Shown here: positions 9,685-22,800 of the stretch, one piece after another
Layout: each line of letters opens with the position of its first letter
Numbering within the stretch: the stretch's first letter is position 1
Assembly: GCA_030435675.1 (NCBI GenBank)
Contig: CM059622.1
Location: 3,038,001-3,102,000, forward strand
DNA length: 64,000 nucleotides
Source of the DNA: Steinernema hermaphroditum
Taxonomy: Eukaryota > Nematoda > Chromadorea > Rhabditida > Steinernematidae
Reading direction: 5' to 3'
Translations under genes and position numbers: made by a program
Notes under the pieces: generated by a model
The model's input: the letters and a program-made list of their open reading frames with translations, nothing else
Database searches by the model: none
Told to the model about the DNA's origin: nothing

Positions 9685-10078
9685 GTCACCAGCAGCAGAG
9701 CCGTACAGACGCATCATCGAGGCGCCCCGAAGATCTCGCCGGAGCACCTGAAGGGACTCCACTTCAACATCTTAACCATGCCGCAGAGGGACTGGAAGGG
9801 GAAGACGCTGACGGAGATTAGCGAAGAAGACGAAGAGGATACGGTAGCCCACGGGAAGGACGATTCGGTCTTCTTGAACACGGCCGACGACTTCGAGAAG
9901 CGCTTCAAACTGGAGTCGGAACTCTTCCACGGCCGTTTCTCGGTGCTGAGGAACGCGACGGATTCGAAGTGCGAGGTGAACGCGCGGTGTGTGGCCAAGA
10001 TCCGCCAGACGACGCCAGAAGCTTCAACCGAATTCGAGGCGATGAAGACGAGTCAGCACAAGCGAGAATGTAGCACAG
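9685..10078 (+). pseudogene. Inverted partial copy of the unc-89 Fn3/PK2 exon
   Basis: This segment is about 97% identical by eye to the reverse strand of roughly 35475-35085, the end of the second Fn3 domain plus the start of PK2. Translation gives MPQRDWKGKTLTEISEEDEE and FEKRFKLESELFHGRFSVLR, where the parent has ...GKALTEIS... and ...ELFRGRF.... It begins mid-exon, ends inside the PK2 N-lobe (TSQHKREC), and has no promoter or splice sites of its own. It lies just upstream of the Jade gene start. The few differences point to a recent, DNA-level duplication across about 25 kb. Confidence 0.9.
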
Positions 10079-11099
10079 CGCTTCCGTCACCGTCACGGTT
10101 CACGAATCGGACGTCGTAGCGGCGATTTGTTGCCGTAGACGTAACCGTCGCCGTCATGACGGCCGTCGAATCGCATGACGTCGCTGAGGGCGACGGCGTT
10201 CGCGGCGTTCGCGAACGCCGTGTAAACCTCCTCAACTTCGGGTGCCTATTGTTGCCGTGGACGAAAAGGGCGTTTACTTTTCTGGTCTCCGGCTGCATAT
10301 TCTGACGACTAGCTCGAACTAGTGTTGTGAAAAGTCCGAAAAGCCTCGTACTGAACCTGCCTTCTTCGGTATACCTACAATCCGTGTAACCAAAGTGGCC
10401 CAGAGCACCAGCAGGAGTGTGGCAAGTGCAGAGACGACGAGTGCCAGCTGCAGCCATGTTAGCATACAGCCCTCCGCGGCACAAGAGTTGATAGATATAC
10501 CAGTACCGCCTTCGGACTTCTCGCTATAAGACTGACGTTAAGCAATCGTTGGAAACACCTCCATTGGGCCACTACTGTATCCCTTAAGCGTTCTTCGAAT
10601 GACAGCTCCGCCTCCATCTTTTTTGTCTCTTACCTGAAGACGGCCGCGCTTTTGCTTTTCAGGCAATTCTAATGCATTAAACGTTTGTTGCTGTAAATCG
10701 CAGGGTTAAAGATGAAACACTTGTTTTGTTTCTCGGCAACTGCATCTGCAAAGATGCCGAATCGGTTTCCATTTGTCGACAGGCAACCAAGAAGGAGAGT
10801 CCATCCATCATTCACTCGACGAGATGCATACCGGATAGCGGAAAGTTTCCATGACTGTTTCCTCGTGTGAACATCTCATTCACTTTTATTGTCTTTTGCC
10901 GGTATTGTCTCTGTACATGTTTCAGATATTGTCTTATCCGCTTTATTCAAGCGTCCATATTCCCTTTTGAATACCACATCATATCCTTTCCACTCACTGT
11001 CCATCCAACACTCTTCTGTCCACACTTCCCCCTCTTATAAATGACTTGTTTTCCCCGCACTTCATCAATGCAAATTGAAGACCTCTCCTAATGGGCTAC

Positions 11100-11560
11100 G
11101 GTAGGTGGGCAGAGAAAGACAGTGGACGCGCCATTCCCGCGCCCTCATCAAGTAATTACGGCGTTTCTCAAGTGTCCTTCGCCGCCCAAATCGAATCTTT
11201 GTCTCGAGACTTCTCTTCTGGACGCCACTTTTGACGTCCATTAGGCGTGTCCCTCAAGCTTTCCGCCGCTTCGGGCATAGTTTACGCGGGGGTCCGTCGG
11301 AGGAAGTGACGTCGGCGATAACGAGCCGGTGTGGTGGACAGCAGCGGCCGAAGGAAACGCGAAAAAATGGGCGCACGATCGGGCGAATTGGAGATGGCGA
11401 ACGCGGCGGAGGCGAAGACGACACGGGGATCGATCGCGGAGGTCGTTCGACGGCGACGGCCACTGTGCAGCAGCAGCGGCGACGGCTCTGTCATAGTCGC
11501 GCGTTTTGTTGGCGTCGACCTGCCGGGGACTGTTAGGCGTTGCGCGCGCGCATTCCTATG
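11100..11560 (+). promoter_or_regulatory. GC-rich promoter-like island, candidate distal afadin promoter
   Basis: CpG-rich sequence (GAAGTGACGTCGGCGATAAC, GCGAACGCGGCGGAGGCGAA) stands out from AT-rich flanks, with a CRE-like TGACGTC at 11306-11312. It lies 5 kb before the first recognizable afadin coding exon. Function is inferred from composition only. Confidence 0.35.
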
Positions 11561-11839
11561 AATAATAATGAATTATGCGTGTTCGTGGCGTTGTAAAACA
11601 TGCGCCGCTTGACTATGTGACCCTTCCTGTGGTTTTCGATCATCCTCTTTGCGATCAGCCCATGAGGGATGTGATTTTTTTTGAATCTGGCGACTGACCA
11701 TTGTCGTTGTTGGTCATTTCGTCGACACCTCATTATAGAGGATGAGATGTTAATCCAGTGTGCCGATCACATGAATTCATGTTAATGCAAAAAAAGAAGA
11801 ATCTCAGAGATAGAACTATTGTTTAGCTTCAAATTCTGA

Positions 11840-12200
11840 CCAACTGAATGACTGAATAGGCCGTGCCAATCTTCGATGTTCCTCATCCTTTTGTGATTTT
11901 GCCCCATTTTGATTGCCTTAAATTATCTGTAACGGTCTTGTTTAGTATATGATCTTATTTGCTATTCGAAATACAATGATAATCTATCCTTCTACTTCTG
12001 TCTTTATTCGGACATCTTCCGGCGTGCACACTTTTATATCAAGTATTTGAATCCATTATTTGAAAATCCGAATATTGCTTTTTTTTCTCCAAATAATAAT
12101 GAATCCATCAACCGGCTGATTGCATAAGTGAATAGGAGTGCCGTGCCTATCTTTGATATCTCCTTCTTTTCCCTTTGTGATTTTGATTTTGTGGTTGGTT
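11840..12200. repeat. Imperfect direct repeat (GTGCC(A/T)ATCTT(C/T)GAT units)
   Basis: Two units with the same order of words, GAATAGGCCGTGCCAATCTTCGAT...TTTTGTGATTTTG near 11855-11905 and GAATAGGAGTGCCGTGCCTATC...TTTGTGATTTTGATTTTG near 12131-12195, lie about 275 bases apart. Probably a fragmentary dispersed repeat. Confidence 0.35.
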
Positions 12201-15200
12201 TATAAGGGATCCTGTTCGATTAATAATTGGTCGGGGTCGATTGGACGCCAAGCCCGGTCCCTATTTTGTCTAGTGTCTGAAAGCGACCGCTCCCCTAGGG
12301 GATCCATGCATGAGTGTGCGTCTTTCCCATGTTCCCTTTCTCGTGATTTGCAGCCTTTTCTGGGAAAATCTTGGAAACCGCATCTCTAGATGGTGGATAC
12401 TCTACTTGTTGTTAAGAAAAAGCTGTTTATTTCTGAGAAAATTGCTTCTACGTTTGTTCACTTATTCGGATATCCCCTGATAGGACAAGGTTCTATGTCA
12501 AATATGCGAAAATCTGTTTTTCGTCCGTTTTTTCAAAAGCCCAATATTTGCGTCTTTACCTCACATTCGACAAACCTATCAGCCAAATTATCTATCAACA
12601 TATAATACCAAAAACTCGTAGATCACAATTTCTCGTCGCATCTGAAATATCTCATTTTTATCCATACACACCCTTGTCTACTCCCAAATCCACAGATCCA
12701 AAAGTAGAGCCAAGGCGATAGCCTCCAATAAGAACTAAACAATTATGCACATGTGCATCTGCAAAAACCGGAATGAATGGAGTATACGGCGGAAGATGCA
12801 CTTTCGGGCTTTTTGCAGCCGTGCAGAGTGCATTTTTTAGGTTTTATGCGTGTCGATTGATCGTCGTCGTTGTGGGTCTTTTCGCCGCCGCTCCGATTTT
12901 GTTTTAGATCTCGTCCTTGGCTTTGCGATAATCACAGATATTTCATCTGCCGACGAGCTTTTTAATTTCCATGTAAAAAATGTGCCAAAAAATGAATATT
13001 TTTTTTCGGACAATCGTTATGCCCTTCAAAAGAGTAAGCATCAACATGAACTAATTTCAAGCAACATCGAGGACTCAGAGAGCGAAAAGACCGACCGCTC
13101 CCCACAGCCTATCGCTGCACAAATAAAAGTTCGTAATTTCTAGACTGTCTGCGAAATGCAGTTTATTTCCTGGAGACTGTTAGTAAGGGGGTCAGTACCT
13201 TTCCACTAGCTTCTCTGGTTTGTGAACACCAAAAAGAGACAGAAGCGTCTGCACGGCCATTTTTTAGCGCACCTTAGTTATGGGATGGCTGAAAGAAACT
13301 TTTTTTTGAGACATCTGTCTCATTATAGCGTATAGACACTTAGGTTGGCCTGGCCTTACTTGGACCACTCGCATATAACGAAACGCAGCTGATACTGATA
13401 CTACTTGTTCGAGGGAGACATTTCTGTTCTCTAGAATTGTTTCACTCAAACTGAACCTGAACTGACAGATCGTCCACCCTCAAACCTCGCACTCCACTGT
13501 CCCACGGCCTACTTAAGAGGATTAAGGAATTTCCGTGTAAACAAGTACCGCCCGTCCACCTTGCCACTTCCCTCACATTTGCCCCGGCGCAACGTTCCGT
13601 CGCCGGACTTTTTCGGCTTCTCTACCGGTTTGTTGCGATTTTGGCGTTCGAGAATCTTCCAACTTAAAGGGCGTTGTTCTGTGTTGTTTGTTTATTGTGT
13701 TCTTCCTCATCGCGGCGACGCGTTCCTTTGTTTGTGTGACGTAATTGCACCCATCAATCACGGCTCTCGCCCCTCGCGTCCATTCCGACGCCCCTTCTTC
13801 GCACCGGTCATCGCCTGCTTAAGTCGCCACAGCTGCTGAATTGATCGATTTCTGTGCACGCCTAACGACTGCTTTTACAAGTTAGTCATCGCGATGATCT
13901 ATCGATTGCGTTCTCTTCTTCGGTAATTAGCGTTTTATTGTACCGGTTTGGACTGGTGTAATGATGTGGATGTTGCGTCTTGGAGTTGTTGGTGTTTGGA
14001 CATGGGCTTGCTCGTGTTACACGGCTCGAAGTATTAAGATGGTGATCAAATTTCACTGGTATTTATCGTTTTTGTTGTACTTCTGATATGTGGTAAAAAA
14101 GAAGATAGTTAACTAATGGAAATAACGATCAACTTCTGAAGACTCCAGATATTGTGCATGTTCTGATGGCAGGAGTATCAAAAAAATTATTTCCCTATAT
14201 TTCTTGAACAGCTTCTACAGCTATCTATACGAATCTTACCACGTAATATCCTAAGAGATGACCATATATTTCAATTGGCGTGTGTTATAAGGGTAGAACC
14301 AACATGAATTTAGATATGGATGGTTAGTATGAAACAATCCATAATCTTAAGTCTTCTGGACTCAAAATGCATAAATTCGTGGACTACGCACTCCTATGAG
14401 ACTGTTCGCCCTCATACCTTAAACCCTTATCCGCATTCACCTTCTATACCAATCCTTCTTATAATTATTGTTTACTGCTTCCCTAAACTTCTAACATTTA
14501 ACATTTAAGAGATGACTTTTTGTCAAAGAAGACATTGTATCAATACATTTTTGCCAATTGAATCTTGAAATTTATGTTTACATAACTCTTAACAGATGAT
14601 TAATGTCAGTGGAATACCCAGACATCACTGTGTGCTGTTTTTACTGTTTCTTTTTCGTTGATAACGATCTGAGGAGCGGTCGTCTTATGAAAGGAGTGAT
14701 GCCTCAGTCTCTCAAACAATTTTTTAAAATGATACAGCAGCCAGCGTCTTGTAACAGTGTTGAATTTTTAGACCCATCTACGACGAGTTGACTGTCGTTT
14801 ATTTGGCTCCATAAACATCCCATAAATTTGGCAGTCTTCACCTCTGTGAATTTACCCACTTGTTTCAGCCCATGTATTTTCCTTTTTATACCTAATGCTT
14901 GTACGGTTGATAAGACATTTGAGTATCAATCATATTTTACCAGCTGTGTACGGTTGGGATAATTCGACCTCCGAGAATCCGATGAGTTAGAAGTGTTTAG
15001 CTCAATGGTAGTCTAATCGACAACCATTTAACTTGAGTATCTAGCTTGACTGTGTGGTATTCAAATGTCAAATTCCACTACTGCTAGACTGATGCGTCGC
15101 TCTAGATGACTACATATATTCTCTGTATATTCTCTGAACGCCGGAAATATTGGGTTGTTGGTTGGAAATATTGCCAAAAGTGGTTTAGAGTCAAGGAATA

Positions 15201-16802
15201 TGTGCGACCTCTTTGTCTAATTTCAAACGCTTTCCACTGATATCGTTCTCAGTGGAAAGGTACAAGTGTGGATCAGATAGAGTGAAGGAAGACCTACTTG
15301 TCCTGTGAAGAAGAGCGTCTTGGCTCAAAATAGTGGTCTGTTGTAGGGAGGAACGTGGAAACTTACGACCTAGCATGGTCGGGAAGAGTGGCACTTTTCG
15401 AGTCATTTTTCCATATCTGGCCTCTATTGGCCACATAGACATGACAGCTACTATCAATTAAATCTTGTGTGTTTTAAACCTGTAACGATCTGTAATTTCT
15501 GCATGCTTACCGCAACTCCATAGTGTCCCGGTCACCGTAATTTTTTGGTAATGCATTGCTGTCCGTTCGGTATTTATTCAAATGGACTTTCCGCTATCTC
15601 GCATTTGTTTCTTATTTAATCTCGCGAATAAACTCTAGAATTCTACATCTTATATCTATTCAACTCTATTACTGCTGCACCAACGCTCAATGTACGTTCA
15701 TGCTTTGCCCCAGACAACTGTATTTCCTTACATGCGCGAGAGTGTAAAAACAAGATAACACATATGCAATGCGCTAAACTGTGGGGCGCCGTGAAGTTTC
15801 GGTTCGCGTGTTGCGACGACAATCTGGAACGATTTAGTCCCACGTCGCCGATGACTAAACTATGCTGACTGTGCCGGCGGCGGTGGCGGCGTAACCCAAA
15901 CAGTGCTACCGCTCCCTCTTGATGCGATTATTCCTCTTTTTCGCTGTTATCGCTCACATCGGCGACTCCAAAGACGAAGAAAAAGACGTGGCGCCTCGCG
16001 TCCGATTTGCTGGAAGTACTTCGCTTTTTATGCGTGCACCGCGGTTTTACTATGTCGCTCCCTGGTGTGCTTATGGCTGCATTTTATTATTACTGCACTT
16101 GCTAAAGTACACCTTTTGCTTGTCTTTGATCGGTTAAGATGGGCAGCAATACGAGAGTAGTTCTCCTAAATATCTAACCGATCTTACAAGGAATTGCCCT
16201 TAAGTGCCACCCGCTGATCCCACTGAAATTTGGTACACTAATAGGCTTTGGGGCGTATAAGGTTCCTTGGACACTCTAGGCATGTTGTTACGAGTCTTTA
16301 GTTTTCATACTCGATCTGGCATGTCGTGGCGGGACTTACCTTGCGATGATCGTGGAAGACTGATCCTGAACTGATGATGCAAGTAAACTCACTCACGAAT
16401 CGGATTTGGGAGGTACTCACCGGGGCCTATTAGTGTGCCAAAGTCTTAGAAATATGTCTTTTTGTATCAGTGAGGAAGCCTATTATTCGAATTCGATTGA
16501 ATTCAGGTACGCAACTGTTCCTGTCCTATTCTAATGTCGGCCATTTGAGTCCCTTTATAAGGACCAAGCCTGCACCAGTTTCTGTTTTCCTTCTTTCCTC
16601 CTGTCTATGTCTATTCATCCCATTCATTCATGTCTCCTTTTGATCATCATTTCCAACATGTATAGACCGCGAGACGGTGGTGTATAGGCCCAGGTCTGCA
16701 CCTGGTAAAGTGCATAATGTATTTTTTCCGTCAGCGATGATTCATATGTGCCCGCGTGATTTCCGCATCCTCTTCTTGTGAGTCAGTCGCGACCGTTTCA
16801 GA

Positions 16803-19800
16803 ATGGCGACGCTCGGCACAGAACGGGAGCGCCTTTGCCGCCTCATCGAGCAATGGAACGAGAACCGGCTCGACCTCTTCAACCTCAGCCAGCCGGATGA
16901 GCAGCTCGAGTTCCACGGCGTCATGCGCGCCTACTTCCAGGACGCCGGCGAGAAGGTGGCCACCAAGTGCATCCGCATCTCCAGCACGGCGACCACACGC
17001 GCCGTCATCGATGCCCTGGTGGAGAAGTTCCATCCGGACTTCCGGATGCTCACCACACCGGAATATTCGCTGTGGGAGGTGCATGAGAGTGGCGAGGAGC
17101 GGCGGCTGGACACAGAGGAGAAGCCGCTGCTTGTGCAGCTCAACTGGCATAAGGACGACCGCGAAGGTCGCTTTCTGCTAAAGAGGGAGACGCCGACGGG
17201 CGACTCGGCGGTGCCGCTGTCGGTAGGTGCGATTTGAGAGTTTTGATTTATGGCGCCGCGCGCCTTGGCGGCATTCTGTTTATTGATCGCATTAGGCTGA
17301 TCGTTATCTTTTTGGCAAATAGCGTTTGGAGGTCGGCGCGCGGGGTGGCGCCTTATGATTGCGCCCTTAATAGAGAGCGCCCTGAAATGACTCCACACGG
17401 AGGTTGAGGGCTGGATCAGAAACGTCTGAACAACTGTAATACAAGTCTAGAAGTTACGGTATCATGGGAGAGACACACATGAATGAGAATTTACAAATAT
17501 TCTTGAAAAGACTTTTAGAGGGCATGGAAGCAAATGCCGACTGAGCAAAATTTGGAATAGGATCGAGGAATGGGCAACATGTAATAATCGGAGACGACGG
17601 GATAAATATATGAATTTCACCTGTGGACTGTCTGTACACTTCCTAGACTTCATTCTAAATGACGAATATTGTAAAGTCCGAACCAATCATACAGTGCCCT
17701 CGAGTCCGAGTCAAATCGCCTCGGCCTCGTGAGCCCTTGAGTACTCTAGTCCGATTGGACACTTAACGAATCAAACTCCAGTGGACTCGGACGTTCAGCC
17801 TTATTTCTATACATAAAGAAGCCGTAGTGGAGGAATATAACAGTGTTATGCCCTTGCCCTGACCGCTCCATACCAAATAGATCACACCTTTACTTCTTAT
17901 TCTAGGATCTGAAACTGAATGAGCTCAAAAACGGCGATGAGGAAGACATCAAACGGGGCACAAAGCGCTTCTCGAAGCGAGAAAAGAAAGAACTTCGCAA
18001 GAAGCAGCAGATGCAGATTGCCGAAAGTAGGTCCAGTCAGCCCCGTCCCGCAACCTCCTCACCTTTCCAGGAAACGAGAACGCCCAAAAAGAGAACGACT
18101 CGGCGACGACTCTGTTCCGCGAGGTTCCCGCCACGACCTTCACGCGGACCATCTCAAATCCAGAGATTGTGATGAAGAAGCGCCGCGAGAAGAAGCTCGA
18201 GGCGAAGATGAAGGAGATGAGCATGAGCAACGGGGGCTCGCTCAAGATCTACGGGTTCAGTCTGAACCAGAGTCGCCCCTACGTCACTCTTTTGGTGGCG
18301 GCGCACGACACTGCCGACAAGATCGTCAAGGAGACCCTGGAGAAGTACGGGTTGGAGCGGGAGGATCCGGCTAAGTACTGCCTCGTTGAGGTGAGCGATG
18401 CTACTCACTGTTGACCATGGCCAGCCACTTTCCAGATGAAAATCGACAAACAGAACGGGTTGAGTCGAAGCACCAGCGATCTCGTGAACCTACAGTCCTC
18501 CGAGGAACGTTTCATGGAGCCCGACGAGTTCCCCCTCCATCTGTGCATGACTAAGAAGTTCATGGAGGGTGAAGTGATCTTCGCCGTCAAGGAAAGGCCC
18601 AACTTCCTGCCCCCTCCTCGACAGCGGTTCCACTCGCTCTCCGCCGCAACGGGCCAACTTCTCATGAACCAGCATCCGATCCATCGAAGGCCGTCCATAC
18701 AGTCGGATTATCAGCACCTGCCGGCCCATGACAACTACGCTCACTTCGGACCTGCTGCCCCGGAGGCCCAGAAGAGAGTCACCGATCCATGTATTGTGGC
18801 TATCAGTACAGGTACGGTAGAGTGGGGAGGAGCTGAGATTAAATAGTTGAGGTTTAGATGGTCGAGAAATGTATCTTTCGAGGGCACAGATCAGTCCTGG
18901 AATCAATGAGATGGGTTCGGATCCGTATTTGTCGAGGACGAAAGGAGGGATTATGGTGAGTCGTAAAATTCTGTGCCAAGAGGGTGGAGATTTGGGTGAA
19001 TGAGCTTGCTTCTGTCCTCAAAGACCCTCTTAAGTAAATGTATCTAACCCAATTTCTCCTTCAGCTCCGAGGAATCGAACCCAAACACTGCTGCATCACC
19101 TTCCAAGACAACGTGGTCACTCTGACGCCGGTGACTCCGGACGCGGAAGTGGAAGTAAACGGTCGTCCGGTGAATCAAACCGTAATCCTCCGCGATCAGT
19201 GCATCTTCCGAGTGGCGCGGCTCCACACCTTCAAATTCTACGTCAGCGAGGTAAGTGCAGCGGAAAAAAAACGGGGGCTTAAGACGCACTTTTGTGGCTA
19301 ATCCGCAATGACCTCGCGCCAAGGAGCCTCTTTGCGCCCATTCCCTCACCATTTTCTCTCAAGGTTGGCCGCCAAACGAAAGCGATCGGGGGTCTTCGAT
19401 TTTGAGTGGCGCTAGTGGGGCTGCCAGATCTGTAGAGTTGGATCGTTCCGATTTTTTGGACTGTTTGTTCGCGCCTTTCGCGACACTTTTGAACCCTGAC
19501 AATGCAAATAGGTGTGCACGGGCCATTGGCTACCGCGCGGCTACTTGAGTGCTTCTTGTATTTGCCCACTTTTCCCTTGTCACCACCTTGTTTCTCACCT
19601 CCGTTTGCTTTTTAGAGTGCTTTGCTCCAGTCGCTCTCCTTGCCTCGAGGAGCTTCTGCGTCTTCTGCTGCCCAGAGCCAGTCGGTGAGAAGCGTCGACG
19701 CGCTCTACGGCCACTCGCACACGAAGCAGAGAGCGTCGGTTATCGGAAACGAAGGGTAAGTGTGCTCGTTTTCCCTTTGAGGCTGAATCATCGCTATTTG

Positions 19801-22800
19801 TGCGGGGTGGTCATGGCGGGGTGACTCATCGTAGCGTCTTTTTGCGACCCACCAGACCTTGCTTTTGCTTGCTTTTCGTCGTCGCCATCCCGACCACGAA
19901 GCGCTTATCACCGCCGTTTGGGGAACTGTCGTCAGTGCATTAGGGCCGTAGCTATCGATCGGTATGCGGCGGACGTGTCTTATTAGTCCTTCTTTTATTG
20001 TGGATTCATTGTTCTGTAGATGGTGCACTCCATTTGTCAACCTCCTGATTTTGGTTCTTCCGATTAGGTCAGGACCATAACTCTATCAGTTTCGTGTAGA
20101 AATCAGAGTCTAAGAGCCAGATTCAGCTTTAAAGATGTCAAGCTATGTCGGAGCCGGGCCGAAACCACCTGACCCGAGAGCATTAGATTTAGCTTATCTC
20201 AAAGAAATCGTACTGCTTTCGCCATCTGAGTCAGCGCCGGCTCTGCTTAGTTGGCTCAGAGCCGAATTGACAAAGGGCGTGGATCGGCGGGGCAGAGGAC
20301 ATCCTAAAGCCTAGAGTCTGAGCCAAATCGGATTGCGAAATTTCACAGAGGCAGCATCTCTACTCACAAGGGAACCTTCCTTCTCACATTGAGCTGAAGG
20401 TATCACTCATAGGCATGTACCCAAAATGTTGTCCGCTTTTAAGACCAATTGACCACTTAGACGCTTTCGAAAGTTGCCCTAAAATGACTTTCAAGTCAAC
20501 TTTCCTACAGATGTTACATGCTCCCTACATAGTCGAACTGGGTAGTGTCCTTTTTCGGATCCGGGTTCGACTCCCTTCCCAAGCATTTCTTTCTAGTTTT
20601 CTCCAGTTCATGTCCTGATGTGATTAGCAAAAGTACACAAATATTGACCAGTTTGAGCAGAAGACCTTCAGAATACTGCTCACACTGTTTTGAACGGCAC
20701 TTTCGAGGAACGTTTACATGGTTAGGTGTCCGTATGAGCCAAGCTTTTGAAGTTAGTGTTTAATATATGCCTACCAGTATGTTAATTCGTTTGGCACTTC
20801 TAACACTCGACACTTTCCGTAAATCAACAGCAATTTCTTCTGTTTACATACTTGTTTTCCATAAAACAAATATTGCCTTTATGTACGAAGCCCTCGGCAA
20901 CATTCCAGTCTTTATACCTTCCTAGAAACTGCACTGATTATGTTTACCCTCTCCAAATCTTCACCTATTTTCCACTCCGATACGTCTCCATAATCTGGGA
21001 TAATAATTACCAAACGCGGCGATCCTGTTTACCTCCCTTCCTCCCCGAGTCGTTTGTTTGCACACCCAAGGACCAGTCGCCGTTTCCCTTTCCCTTCGTC
21101 CTCCTCTTCTTCTTCGATCGTTTCGTTTTTCCACGAACGGTATAATCGTTCAGTGGATTTATCAACTCCGCGGATTAGCGCGAACGCATTCCCCTCGAAA
21201 CTGGTCCATCCAGTCGACCTCTTTGAGTGATGCTACGGTTCGGCGGCCGAAATCCGCTGCTGGAGACGACGTTCGACGCCGACGGAACGGTGCCACCGAG
21301 AAGTCGCTCGTTGACGGATCTGCGCTTTGCGGGCGTAGAGGACAACTTCAGAGGATCGATGACGTCGTTGATGGGGCGCCCCAGAGGGCCTAGTTTCACG
21401 GCTGATATGTTGGGTTCGATGTGAGTTGGTTGGAGGGTAATTTGGGTTGGAAAATTTGTGTGCCGTCGGAAGTCAGGCGTGCCAATGAGTGTGTGCTTGT
21501 TTAGGCTCCGAGGAAACAGCATGAATGGAAACGGCGTCGCCAGGAGCACTCCGCCTCCGATGCTTCCCGCGCTCATCGAACTGAACGATAATGGTAGGTC
21601 GTGCTAGAACGCCTTTACAGAATGCTGATAGGGGGAGGTTGTTTACTGTGGATGGTCCCTGTACAATGGACCCAGCAGATGGGAAAAAAGAGAAAATTAG
21701 TCAAATGAGAAGGTCCCAAACAGGGCTGTGCGAGACGAGACTTTTCAACCTCGAGACTCGAGACTTGCACAGCCCTGGTCCCAAACCAGAACTAGCTTTT
21801 ACAGAATTCTCGAATAGATCCACAAGATGTGAATACTGAATCAGTTGCCTCCCTTCACTAATCCACAGCTTCGAGATCTAATTTTGATCCAATTCCTTCT
21901 TCAGAAGACTACTTCTTCCGCGTCGTCATCTCCGAATGCCAACCCGGCAACATGCAGTTCAAACTGTCGCCGGCCTTCGCCCTCTACATGGCCGCGCGCT
22001 ATCGTATCTCCCGGCAGTTCCAACCGCAAACTCCTCACGAACGCCGCATCCAGATGTTCCGCTTCTTCGTCGGCCAGACCATCGACAACATTGGGAGAAC
22101 GGTCGCCGCGCACCAGAACAACGCCGACTTCTTGACGTTCTGGCTGTCGAACAGCAGCGAGTTCCTCTACATCCTGCAGAGCGACACGGAGATCCAGCAC
22201 GTCCTCTCGTCGACGGGCCATCTGGAGCGCATGAAGGAGACGGTGGAGCACTGCTACTACTACTTGGCCTGCATCATCCAGAAATCCATCGAACAGGTCA
22301 TGGCGGTGATGACGAACGCCGACATGCCCGACAAACAGTCGACCGGTAGGGGTCCGTCTCCGACGATGTTTTCGGATTGGTGACGTTTCAGACGAGGTGA
22401 TTAATGTGCTCGAGGCGACAATGACCCTCTTCCGAGCGAATAGGCTCAATGCCGGTTTGACGATCCAGCTTTTCTCGCACTCCTTCTACTACATCAATCA
22501 ATATCTTTTCAACTGGATGGTGGTCACACAAGGTAGGGTCTTGCGACATAGCTTCCGTTGAGTAGGACCGTCCAAATCAATCCAATTTATCTTATACCTT
22601 TGATTGAATGGCTAAGGGAAAACACAGCTATATGACACTTCTTTGCTCTAAGACCCTCTCTCTTTCAGACGGTTTTCAGCAGGATCGTCCAGCCAAGTGC
22701 TATAGAGTCAGATTTCTGGCCAGTTATGAACCAAGTCAATTTGCCTTATACCTTTTTGATTGAATGTCTAATGTTACATTAGGGGAAAACACGGCTATAT

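Larger units (their letters stand above)
10079..16802. other. Long non-coding stretch between the Jade and afadin genes
   Basis: I see no supportable gene here. The region alternates AT-rich sequence with three GC-rich islands (about 11100-11560, 13550-13960 and 15840-16140) and some diverged repeats. Around 10090-10215 there is CG-rich, partly palindromic sequence (GCGTTCGCGAACGCC). Short open frames in the GC islands have no recognizable domains. The islands could be promoters or 5'-UTR exons of afadin. Confidence 0.6.

Noticed and set aside
10053..10484. 143-codon open frame on the minus strand
   Set aside because: It overlaps the unc-89 copy and CG-rich palindromic sequence, has no recognizable domain, and its composition (Arg/Thr-rich) looks like read-through of GC-rich DNA.
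11231..11561. Overlapping open frames of 70-100 codons on both strands
   Set aside because: A CpG-rich island keeps all frames open; none shows a domain or sensible splice context. Kept as a promoter-like island only.
15191..15457. 88-codon minus-strand frame
   Set aside because: No recognizable domain, no splice sites in phase; treated as chance.
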